From assembly GCA_947457715.1 (NCBI GenBank), contig CANGXK010000057.1, forward strand, positions 1-10,100: a stretch of 10,100 nt of DNA, in the 5' to 3' direction. The notes under the pieces are model-generated. The model worked only from the letters and a program-made list of their open reading frames with translations, did no database searches and was not told where the DNA came from. The translations under genes were made by a program, and so were the position numbers. Positions 1 through 5,498 of this stretch are shown here, piece by piece. Source of the stretch: Gemmatimonadota bacterium (GTDB lineage Bacteria > Gemmatimonadota > Gemmatimonadetes > Gemmatimonadales > Gemmatimonadaceae). How positions within the stretch are numbered: the stretch's first letter is position 1; each line of letters begins with the position of its first letter.

Positions 1-39
1 AGCATGTCGGTTCCTCCAACGGCAAAGAGACGGCGACTG

Positions 40-54
40 CTGCGCAGCGCGCAG
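40..54 (+). other. small GC-rich inverted repeat in the sigma factor leader
   Basis: The arms CTGCGC and GCGCAG pair perfectly around a 3-base AGC loop. The element sits just before the ribosome binding site of the sigma factor gene and could form a small hairpin in its mRNA leader. It has no T-run, so it is not a convincing terminator. In DNA this rich in G and C such a short repeat may be chance. No -35/-10 pair could be recognised in bases 1-57. Confidence 0.25.
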
Positions 55-57
55 TGT

Positions 58-68
58 AAGGGAGAGGG
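58..68 (+). promoter_or_regulatory. Shine-Dalgarno sequence for the ECF sigma factor
   Basis: The purine tract AAGGGAGAGGG contains GGAG with 7 bases between it and the ATG at 72. This is the strongest ribosome binding site in the window. It favours the ATG at 72 over the in-frame ATG at 81, which would have its nearest purine tract almost touching the start codon. Confidence 0.75.
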
Positions 69-71
69 ATC

Positions 72-746
72 ATGGTGAGCATGGAGAACGAGGCAGTGCA
101 GCAGGCGACCGTCCCGCGTGACGCGAGCGACGCCGCGGACCGGAGCGGCACACGGGACGCGCGAAGGGCGCAGTTCGAACGTGAGGCGCTCGTCCATCTT
201 GATGCGTTGTACTCGTTCGCCCTCAAGTTGGCGCGTTCGCGCGATGACGCGGAGGATCTTGTATCTGACACGCTGCTTCGCGCCCTGGAGCGCTGGGAGC
301 AGTACCATCTCGGCACCAACATCCGCGCGTGGCTGTTCACGATCTTGTACCATGTGTTCGTGAGCCGCAAGCGCCGCATCGATGCGCGAGAGGTGCAGCA
401 GCCCGAGGATACGGAGGGCTGGGCCCTGTTCGAGGCGGTGGGTGAGGCCGATCCCGAAGGACGCTTCTACGATTCGTTCCTCGACGACGAGATCACTCGA
501 GCGATCCGCTCGCTGCCCGAGGAGTACCGTTCGGCGGTGGTGTTGAGCGATTTGCAGGGCTTGCGGTATGCCGAAATCGCGACGGCGCTTGGCGTGCCCG
601 AGGGCACGGTGAAGTCGCGGTTGTTTCGCGGCCGGCGTTTGTTGCAACGCAAGCTGGCGAACTACGCGGTGGAGATGGGCTATCTGAAGGAATCGGTGGT
701 GCGCGCCGTGGTCACCCCTCAGGTGACGGCTATCGTCGGCGCGTAA
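72..746 (+). CDS. ECF-type RNA polymerase sigma factor (sigma-70 family)
   Basis: Alternative sigma factor of 224 residues that would direct RNA polymerase to a stress or envelope regulon. Region 2 spans about residues 37-103, with the typical DAEDLVSDTLLRALE helix near 59-73. An acidic linker (about 104-139) follows, then region 4 at about 140-193 with LPEEYRSAVVLSDLQGL and the helix-turn-helix YAEIATALGVPEGTVKSRLF. Region 3 is absent, which defines the ECF group. The tail after region 4 (LANYAVEMGYLKES and on) resembles that of SigH/SigR-like factors, which are usually held by zinc-binding anti-sigma proteins; that subgroup call is from memory. About 36 low-complexity, Ala/Arg/Asp-rich residues precede region 2. 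The ATG at 72 is chosen for its strong Shine-Dalgarno. No anti-sigma gene follows: the next gene is convergent. One could lie upstream of the window. The family call is certain; the regulon is unknown. Confidence 0.95.
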   Translation: MVSMENEAVQQATVPRDASDAADRSGTRDARRAQFEREALVHLDALYSFALKLARSRDDAEDLVSDTLLRALERWEQYHLGTNIRAWLFTILYHVFVSRKRRIDAREVQQPEDTEGWALFEAVGEADPEGRFYDSFLDDEITRAIRSLPEEYRSAVVLSDLQGLRYAEIATALGVPEGTVKSRLFRGRRLLQRKLANYAVEMGYLKESVVRAVVTPQVTAIVGA

Positions 747-778
747 GCGCCGACCGGGAGACTCAACGGCGCTTTACG
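742..778. terminator. hairpin between convergent sigma factor and CGNR genes
   Basis: The left arm (742-752) and right arm (767-778) pair over 11 base pairs with a single bulged base, around a 14-base loop. The stem includes the sigma factor stop codon (744-746) and the last codons of the convergent CGNR gene, whose stop (763-765) lies in the loop. No clear U-tract follows on either strand. The position between converging genes fits a bidirectional terminator or a transcript-end stabiliser; this role is inferred. Confidence 0.5.
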
Positions 779-1356
779 GAGCGCGCACGATGGCGGGCGG
801 CCTTGGCGCGGTTGCCGCAGGTGCCCATGTCACACCAGCGTCGCTGCCCGTTCTTGGTGCCGTCGAAGAACACCCGATGGCACCGCGGATCGGCGCAGCG
901 ACGGATGCGTCCCAACTCCTCGTCAACGAGCGAATCGGCGGCCGACTCCACGATCGGAATCATGAGACCGGCGAAGGCGTCGCCGGTCGGGACGAAGACC
1001 CGGATGAACCCCCCGTCCGCGCGTGGATCTAGCCGGCGGGTCCCGGCGCTCCGGCCCAGCACGCGGTTGATCTCCAGCACGGCAACATCGCGGACGCGAT
1101 CGGTGAGATGCCCCTTTTCGGCGAGCAGGCGGAGCGCGGCCCGGACACGACGGGCGTCGACCAGCGTAGCGGCTGCGGCGGCTGGTTGCAGCACGGTGCG
1201 GCGGCGGATGCCGGCCGCCCGCTCATCGTCGATGGCGCCTTGGTGCTGAAACCAGACCAGCAATGCCTCGACGTCACGCAACAAATCGCCCCCGGGCAGT
1301 TGCGCGGCGGCGTCGGTGTTGACGAAGTCGAGCCAAAGTCTCGTGCGGGTGGCCAC
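763..1356 (-). CDS. CGNR zinc-finger protein with ABATE domain, putative transcriptional regulator
   Basis: A 197-residue protein with the two-part layout of the CGNR family. The N-terminal ABATE domain starts with LWLDFVNT (residues 7-14) and runs to about residue 140. The C-terminal zinc finger has four cysteines, C154, C159, C175 and C180, the last starting the CGNR signature (180-183), then a basic tail. Family members are thought to bind DNA and act as regulators, but few have been studied and no ligand or target can be read here. The start is a GTG at 1356 with no good Shine-Dalgarno; the LDFVNT motif lies 8 residues in, so little can be missing. It faces the sigma factor gene and diverges from the triphosphatase gene. 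The protein fold call is firm; the role is inferred from the family. Confidence 0.9.
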   Translation of the reverse strand: MATRTRLWLDFVNTDAAAQLPGGDLLRDVEALLVWFQHQGAIDDERAAGIRRRTVLQPAAAAATLVDARRVRAALRLLAEKGHLTDRVRDVAVLEINRVLGRSAGTRRLDPRADGGFIRVFVPTGDAFAGLMIPIVESAADSLVDEELGRIRRCADPRCHRVFFDGTKNGQRRWCDMGTCGNRAKAARHRARSVKRR

Positions 1357-1435
1357 GGGTCCGGGTGGGGGCTCGCGCGAGTCAGCCCGCCGCGCGTCGG
1401 AGAGGGAGCAGGGCGTATGGTGGCGTCCGAAGGGC

Positions 1436-1441
1436 TAGATT
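1436..1441 (+). promoter_or_regulatory. candidate -10 box (TAGATT) in the CGNR/triphosphatase divergent region
   Basis: The divergent stretch 1357-1512 holds GCTAGATTAC at 1434-1443. Read rightward, TAGATT fits a TANNNT -10 element for the triphosphatase, with a leader of about 65 bases. Read leftward, TAATCT (1442-1437) fits a -10 for the CGNR gene about 80 bases before its GTG. I could not identify good -35 elements in either direction. The same octamer GCTAGATT recurs just before ispH. Nothing else was recognised in this gap. Confidence 0.35.
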
Positions 1442-1512
1442 ACTTCCCGGCGTGGCTGTGAGCAACCACTTCGAACCGTCCTCGGCGTTTTTCTGCAGCG
1501 AGCAATCGAGTC

Positions 1513-2100
1513 ATGAGCTTCCCCTTCGCGCGCATCGCGGTCGGATCTGGCAACCCGGTCAAGGCGGCGGCCGTGCGTGCCGTGCTCGAGCGTGTGCAGC
1601 CGGCCTTGCAGTTGACGTCAATTGAGGTGGCGAGCGGCGTGCCGGACCAGCCGATGGGGGACGAGGAGACGCAGCGCGGGGCGCGCAATCGCGCCATCGC
1701 AGCGCTCCGGGCGACCGGGGCAGAGCTGGGGATTGGATTGGAGGGGGGCGTGGTCGAGCTTCCCGACGGGCGGATGCGCAGTTGCGCCTGGGCGGTGGCA
1801 ATCGATCGCGACGGCCTCGAAGGTCTGGGGGGCTCGCTCTCGATGCCGCTGCCCGATACCGTGACAGCGCGCATTCGCGCGGGCGATGAGCTCGGGCACG
1901 CGATGGACGCGGTCGCGAACGTCGTCGGCACCAAGCATGGGCGTGGCGCGGTCGGCTTCCTCACGGCGGGGTTGATCGATCGGCAGCAGGCTTATGAGCC
2001 TATGGTGACCTATGCGCTGGCGCCGTGGCTGGCGCCAGCGTTCTTCGCACGGCTCGATGCTGAGCCGACGAAAGGCCCGGCCGATCAGGACGGCCGATAA
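1513..2100 (+). CDS. inosine/xanthosine triphosphatase, YjjX/DUF84 family
   Basis: House-cleaning nucleotidase of 195 residues, expected to hydrolyse ITP and XTP (non-canonical purine nucleotides) in the cytoplasm so they are not built into nucleic acids. Visible family blocks, in order: IAVGSGNPVKAAAV (residues 8-21), SGVPDQPMGDEET followed by GARNRA (41-61), GIGLEGGV (73-80), SMPLPDTV (110-117) and KHGRGAVGFLTAG (141-153), then a C-terminal YALAPWL helix. E. coli YjjX is about 170 residues; the extra length is mostly the charged tail after residue 180. The ATG at 1513 places the GSGNP loop at the usual distance from the N-terminus, although the ribosome binding site is weak. The 3' end overlaps the convergent stress protein gene by 16 bases. 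The family call is strong. The gene may be called yjjX, but orthology to the E. coli gene was not tested, so no symbol is assigned. Confidence 0.92.
   Translation: MSFPFARIAVGSGNPVKAAAVRAVLERVQPALQLTSIEVASGVPDQPMGDEETQRGARNRAIAALRATGAELGIGLEGGVVELPDGRMRSCAWAVAIDRDGLEGLGGSLSMPLPDTVTARIRAGDELGHAMDAVANVVGTKHGRGAVGFLTAGLIDRQQAYEPMVTYALAPWLAPAFFARLDAEPTKGPADQDGR
2015..2040. other. strong 10-bp inverted repeat inside the 3' end of the triphosphatase gene
   Basis: CGCTGGCGCC (2015-2024) and GGCGCCAGCG (2031-2040) are perfect reverse complements separated by 6 bases. The right arm is also part of a 12-base perfect palindrome (2028-2039). It encodes the repeated LAPWLAP stretch near the C-terminus. 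It lies 45 bases beyond the stop of the convergent stress protein gene, so it could end or protect that transcript, but no T-run follows in that direction. Confidence 0.45.
2078..2096. terminator. hairpin in the convergent gene overlap
   Basis: Two copies of CGGCCG (2078-2083 and 2091-2096) flank a 7-base loop and can form a 6-bp GC stem. The element covers most of the 16-base overlap between the ends of the triphosphatase and stress protein genes. Leftward, the stem is followed by GGGCCTTT, a weak T-tract; rightward there is none. Each arm is itself palindromic, so the two copies are also a direct repeat. The terminator role is inferred from position. Confidence 0.35.
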
Positions 2101-2990
2101 ACCAAGACCGGGGTGTGCGTGTGCCGGATGACTTCGTCCGCCACGCTCCCGAGAACGAACCGCTTGAAGCCACCGCGTCCATGCGTGGCGATCGCCAGCG
2201 TGCCAGCCGAGAGGCGTGTGGCTTCGTCGATGATGGCCCGCGAGACGCTCATGTCGCTCACCGCGTGCACGGTCGTCCCCGGCGGACATTGCTTACTGAT
2301 CCGCGTGAGATACTCACCGCGGCCGGCTTCTTCGAGTGCAATGGCGCTGTCATCGGCCAGCAACGCTTCGGCCCCGAACGGTGCCATCGGCATCCCGTGC
2401 GGAATGGCGACCGAGAACAGCGCCATGGTCATGCCGGTGGCCTCGGCGAACCGTTTCGCGTGGGGCAGGATGGCTTCCGCGAAAGGGGACCCGTCGAGGG
2501 AGCAGAGCAAGGTACCGGTGGGCAACACCGGCGCGGCATCGCTTCCCGCACCGCGCACCAGATAAACCGGTGCCGTGGCCCGCGTGAGGTAGGCCCCCGC
2601 CACACTCCCAAGCCGCAGGCGCTCGAAGCCGCTGCGGCCGTGCGTGGTCATCACGGTGAGGTCGACGCCGGTGGTCTGCGCGTGCTCGGCGAGCGCCTCG
2701 ATAACCGTGCCTTCAAGCAGTACGCCGGTCGCGTGTACTCCGTGGGCCCTGAGCTCGGCCAGCGCGCTATCGAGAGCGGCCTGGTCCTGCCGTCGCTGCT
2801 CACCAACGAACTCGGCGTCGTACACGGGAATGGCGACTTCGCCGGGCACGAACGGGATGTAGGCGCTGGGGTCGTGCACGAGCGCCAGCTGTAGGGTGGC
2901 CCCGGTCCGCTGGGCCAGCGCCACGGCGACCGGGATGGCACGGCCGCTGAGCGCCGAGCCGTCGAATGGTACGAGAATGGTCTTGTACAT
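2085..2990 (-). CDS. tandem-domain universal stress protein (UspA family)
   Basis: A 301-residue cytoplasmic protein made of two Usp domains (about 1-147 and 158-301). Each begins with the typical first strand and acidic loop, MYKTILVPFDGS and LLCSLDGSPF. Each ends with the ATP-binding loop G-9X-GS: G118 to G128-S129 in the first and G271 to G281-S282 in the second, both preceded by TH. Conserved loops in both halves suggest both can bind ATP. Such proteins support survival under starvation, oxygen or redox stress, but the exact role is not predictable. The ATG at 2990 is preferred because the family starts with this strand; a GTG at 3005 would add five residues (MQHLT) and has a slightly better purine tract upstream. 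The gene diverges from the thioesterase and overlaps the triphosphatase tail-to-tail. Confidence 0.93.
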   Translation of the reverse strand: MYKTILVPFDGSALSGRAIPVAVALAQRTGATLQLALVHDPSAYIPFVPGEVAIPVYDAEFVGEQRRQDQAALDSALAELRAHGVHATGVLLEGTVIEALAEHAQTTGVDLTVMTTHGRSGFERLRLGSVAGAYLTRATAPVYLVRGAGSDAAPVLPTGTLLCSLDGSPFAEAILPHAKRFAEATGMTMALFSVAIPHGMPMAPFGAEALLADDSAIALEEAGRGEYLTRISKQCPPGTTVHAVSDMSVSRAIIDEATRLSAGTLAIATHGRGGFKRFVLGSVADEVIRHTHTPVLVYRPS

Positions 2991-3010
2991 TGTCAGATGT
3001 TGCACGACCG

Positions 3011-3020
3011 GGATCGATCC
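3011..3020. repeat. 10-bp palindrome in the divergent region
   Basis: GGATCGATCC is a perfect 10-base palindrome, 20 bases from the preferred start of the stress protein gene, on the side of its promoter. It may be an operator half or simply chance; no known regulator site is recognised. Confidence 0.2.
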
Positions 3021-3037
3021 TGCCAGAGGGAAGTTCC

Positions 3038-3050
3038 TGACAGTTTGTCA
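3038..3050. promoter_or_regulatory. candidate operator: TGACA-GTT-TGTCA inverted repeat
   Basis: Perfect 5-bp arms around a 3-base spacer lie in the 79-base gap between the divergent stress protein and thioesterase genes. A third TGTCA occurs at 2991-2995, next to the stress protein start. The site is centred 25 bases before the thioesterase ATG and 54 bases before the stress protein ATG, where a dimeric regulator could control both. TGACAA on the minus strand also resembles a -35 hexamer, but no matching -10 was found. The operator role is inferred from symmetry and position. Confidence 0.35.
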
Positions 3051-3069
3051 CCGTTTTGCTCCGGAGCGT

Positions 3070-3531
3070 ATGACGGCACCGCGACCCTTTATCACGCATG
3101 AGCGCGTCCGCTGGGCGGATGTGGACCTCGTGGCGATCATGCGCTTCAGTGCGTTCACCCGGCTGGTGGAAGTGGCGGAGCAGGAGTTGTTAAGGGCGGC
3201 GGGCTTGCCGTATGCCACGCTCTTCGACCATCCCACGATCTGGATGCCGCGCCGCCGTCTGGAGATCGACTATTTCGCGCCCGCGCGGATCGACGACGAG
3301 TTGGCACTCGTGACGTACGTCTCGCGCATGGGGGAGAGCTCGCTCACCCTGCAGGTCGACGTGCGCCATGCCACCCGCCACACGCTGATCGCGGCGATTT
3401 CGATGGTGATCGTCTGTGTGACCGTGGAGGGCTTTGCCAAGCGTCCGCTGCCGCAAAGCACCCGGGAGTTGCTGGCACCCTGGGTGATGTCGGTGGAATC
3501 GGCACGGGCCAGCGCGCCGGAAACGCGCTAG
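3070..3531 (+). CDS. acyl-CoA thioesterase, hot-dog fold (4-hydroxybenzoyl-CoA thioesterase-like)
   Basis: A 153-residue single hot-dog-domain protein expected to hydrolyse an acyl-CoA or aryl-CoA thioester. The N-terminal block ERVRWADVDLVAIMRFSAF (residues 11-29) matches the family pattern in which an Asp after the first strand is catalytic; D17 is the best candidate. The GH(V)xN residues usual after that Asp are replaced by VAIMRF. The long helix (RLVEVAEQELLRAAGL) and the strand block RLEIDYFAPARIDDELAL (63-80) follow as expected. The ATG at 3070 is used because the reading frame upstream runs through the divergent promoter region and antisense to the stress protein; GGAG lies only 3 bases before the ATG, a short spacing. 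It is followed by ispH after 9 bases. The substrate is unknown. Confidence 0.85.
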   Translation: MTAPRPFITHERVRWADVDLVAIMRFSAFTRLVEVAEQELLRAAGLPYATLFDHPTIWMPRRRLEIDYFAPARIDDELALVTYVSRMGESSLTLQVDVRHATRHTLIAAISMVIVCVTVEGFAKRPLPQSTRELLAPWVMSVESARASAPETR

Positions 3532-3534
3532 ATT
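3529..3534 (+). promoter_or_regulatory. candidate -10 box for a leaderless ispH transcript
   Basis: TAGATT ends 6 bases before the ispH ATG, so a transcript begun at the usual distance from a -10 element would start at or next to the A of the start codon. There is no Shine-Dalgarno before this ATG. The box's first three bases are the stop codon of the thioesterase gene. No clear -35 is visible. TANNNT boxes at this spacing mark leaderless genes in several GC-rich phyla; use here is inferred. Confidence 0.45.
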
Positions 3535-3540
3535 GCTGGC

Positions 3541-4776
3541 ATGCCAGACCTGACGTACGTACGCAAAGGCTTCGGCCTCAAGGCCGAGGTGCAGGATACG
3601 CTCGCGGCCGACTACACCGGTCAGCTGGTGGACATGCTCCGGGCGCGCGACTACACGCTGCACGCCGGACAGACCACGGTGCGACTCGCCAAGGAATTCG
3701 GCTTTTGCTACGGCGTGGACCGCGCGGTGGATTACGCCTACCAGACGCGCATCAAGTTCCCCGACAAGCGCATTTTTCTGGCGGGGGAGATCATTCACAA
3801 CCCGCACGTGAATGCGAAGCTGCGCGAGATGGGCGTGGTGTTCCTGTCTGCCAGCGGCAAGGGGTTCGATTACACACCGGTGGCGCCGGCGGACGTGGTC
3901 ATCCTGCCGGCGTTCGGTGTGACGATGCAGGACTTCCAGGCCCTGCGTGAGCTGGGCTGCGTCGTGGTTGACACGACCTGCGGCTCCGTGCTGAATGTGT
4001 GGAAGCGGGTCGAGGTGTACGCCCGCGATGGCTTCACGTCGCTCATTCACGGCAAGTACTACCACGAAGAGACGCGCGCGACGGCATCGCAGGTGGAGAA
4101 GTACGCCGGCGGGCAGTACATCGTGGTACGCGACATGGACGAGGCCAACCTCGTGATGGATTACATCGAGGCGAAGGCCGGCAAGCCGACGTCACGCCCG
4201 CCGCTGTCGCGCGAGGCGTTTCTCGAAAAGTTCGCCAGGGCCGCGTCCGATCATTTCGATCCCGAGGTCCATCTCGACCGCATCGGCGTGGCGAATCAGA
4301 CCACGATGTTGGCGCGCGAATCTCTGGCGATCGGTGCCGCCGTCGGCGAGGCGATGGCGCGTGCGCATGGCGAGGCGCATCGCTCGGGGCACTTCCGCAC
4401 CTTCGACACGATTTGCAGTGCCACGCAGGACCGGCAGGATGCCGTGGTCGAACTGCTGCGCGAACCGCTCGACCTGATGGTCGTCGTGGGGGGGTACAAC
4501 TCCAGTAACACGATTTCCCTCGCGGCGCTGTGCGCGGAGCAGGTGACGACGTATCACATCGCCGATCCCGACGAGATCGACGTGGATGGGAACGCGGTGC
4601 GGATTCGCCGCGTCGGCCCGCATCATCACGAGGATGAGATCACCGACTGGCTGCCGATGACCGGTACCCTGCGGGTCGGCATCACGGCGGGTGCGAGCAC
4701 GCCGAACAACAAGATCGGACAGGCCGTCGCGCGCATTTTCGCGATTCGCGGCGAGCACGTCGACACGTCGCTCTGA
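3541..4776 (+). CDS. ispH: 4-hydroxy-3-methylbut-2-enyl diphosphate reductase (IspH/LytB), long form
   Basis: Final enzyme of the MEP pathway, reducing HMBPP to isopentenyl and dimethylallyl diphosphate in the cytoplasm. The three [4Fe-4S] ligands are clear: C56 in EFGFCYGVDRAV, C147 in VDTTCGSV and C292 in DTICSATQDRQDAV. Other active-site blocks are IIHNPHVN (84-91), HEE (175-177, the catalytic Glu region), NQTTM (252-256) and GYNSSNTISLA (318-328), with TAGAST (382-387) near the end. At 411 residues it is about 90 longer than E. coli IspH (316); the excess is an N-terminal extension of about 45 residues and an insert around 205-248, as in plant and cyanobacterial long forms. The ATG at 3541 lacks a Shine-Dalgarno but follows a TAGATT box, suggesting leaderless expression. 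All catalytic features are intact. Confidence 0.97.
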   Translation: MPDLTYVRKGFGLKAEVQDTLAADYTGQLVDMLRARDYTLHAGQTTVRLAKEFGFCYGVDRAVDYAYQTRIKFPDKRIFLAGEIIHNPHVNAKLREMGVVFLSASGKGFDYTPVAPADVVILPAFGVTMQDFQALRELGCVVVDTTCGSVLNVWKRVEVYARDGFTSLIHGKYYHEETRATASQVEKYAGGQYIVVRDMDEANLVMDYIEAKAGKPTSRPPLSREAFLEKFARAASDHFDPEVHLDRIGVANQTTMLARESLAIGAAVGEAMARAHGEAHRSGHFRTFDTICSATQDRQDAVVELLREPLDLMVVVGGYNSSNTISLAALCAEQVTTYHIADPDEIDVDGNAVRIRRVGPHHHEDEITDWLPMTGTLRVGITAGASTPNNKIGQAVARIFAIRGEHVDTSL

Positions 4777-4814
4777 GGACCCCGAGCGGCGCACCTTTTC
4801 GGAGACGGCAGCTG

Positions 4815-5498
4815 ATGAATGGTACGATGGTGGACTTTCGCGCGAACGGTGGTACAGCCGCCGGATACCTCTCGCTGCCGCCATCGGGTCATGGCCCGGG
4901 GCTGCTGGTGTTGCAGGAGTGGTGGGGGCTCGTCGATCATATCAAAGCGCTCGCCGACCGGTTCGCGGCGGCGGGGTTCGTGGCGCTCGCCCCCGATCTG
5001 TATCGTGGCGAGCAGGCGACGACGCCCGACGAGGCGCAGCGCCTCCTGATGGCGCTCGACATGCCGCAGACGGCGAGCGCACTGCGCGGCGGCGCCGAGT
5101 ATCTGCGTGGACTCGACGCGGTGTCCCCGCGCAAGGTCGGCACGATCGGCTTCTGCATGGGCGGTCAGCTCGCGCTGTATGCCGCCACGGCGCATCCAGA
5201 CGTCATCGACGCGGTGGTGGATTTCTACGGCATCTTCAATCCGAACGTGCCGGTGGATCTGTCGGCGTTGCGGGCGCCGGTGCAGGCGCACTTCGGCGAG
5301 CACGACACGTCGATCCCACGGGCCCGTGCGGAAGCGCTGATGGCGGACGTGGCCGCCACCGGCGTACACAGTGAGACGTATTTTTACGATGCGGGGCACG
5401 CGTTCTTCAACGACACGCGCTCGGCCGTCTACCATGCCGACGCGGCGGCGTTGGCCTGGGATCGTACCCTCGCCTTCCTGAAGCAGTCGCTGGCCTGA
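4815..5498 (+). CDS. dienelactone hydrolase family alpha/beta hydrolase
   Basis: A 227-residue cytoplasmic hydrolase; family members open dienelactones in chloroaromatic breakdown or cleave other esters and lactones. The catalytic triad is complete: nucleophile C114 in GFCMGG, D164 in FGEHDTSIP and H195 in DAGHAFFND. E35 in LQEWWGL matches the glutamate that activates the cysteine in Pseudomonas dienelactone hydrolase. The length is typical, and there is no signal peptide. The ATG at 4815 has GGAG about 10 bases upstream; an in-frame ATG at 4827 is possible. It lies 38 bases after ispH, and its TGA overlaps the ATG of the nucleotidase gene by one base, so the two are probably translated together. 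No aromatic-degradation genes are nearby, so the substrate cannot be named and a true dienelactone role is doubtful. Confidence 0.92.
   Translation: MNGTMVDFRANGGTAAGYLSLPPSGHGPGLLVLQEWWGLVDHIKALADRFAAAGFVALAPDLYRGEQATTPDEAQRLLMALDMPQTASALRGGAEYLRGLDAVSPRKVGTIGFCMGGQLALYAATAHPDVIDAVVDFYGIFNPNVPVDLSALRAPVQAHFGEHDTSIPRARAEALMADVAATGVHSETYFYDAGHAFFNDTRSAVYHADAAALAWDRTLAFLKQSLA

Noticed and set aside
1365..1625. Possible small leaderless gene from GTG 1452 after the TAGATT box
   Set aside because: The frame overlaps the triphosphatase out of frame, is Arg/Gly-rich and shows no family features.
2115..2894. 259-residue plus-strand frame opposite the universal stress protein
   Set aside because: Composition is that of a shadow frame (Arg/Gly/His-rich), with no recognisable domain, and the minus strand has both Usp ATP-binding loops.
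2896..3069. Longer thioesterase start at 2896
   Set aside because: The added 58 residues run antisense through the stress protein gene and its promoter region, with no hot-dog family similarity; the domain starts right after the ATG at 3070.
3190..4065. 291-residue minus-strand frame opposite the thioesterase and ispH
   Set aside because: No domain is visible, and it lies opposite conserved IspH iron-sulfur motifs.
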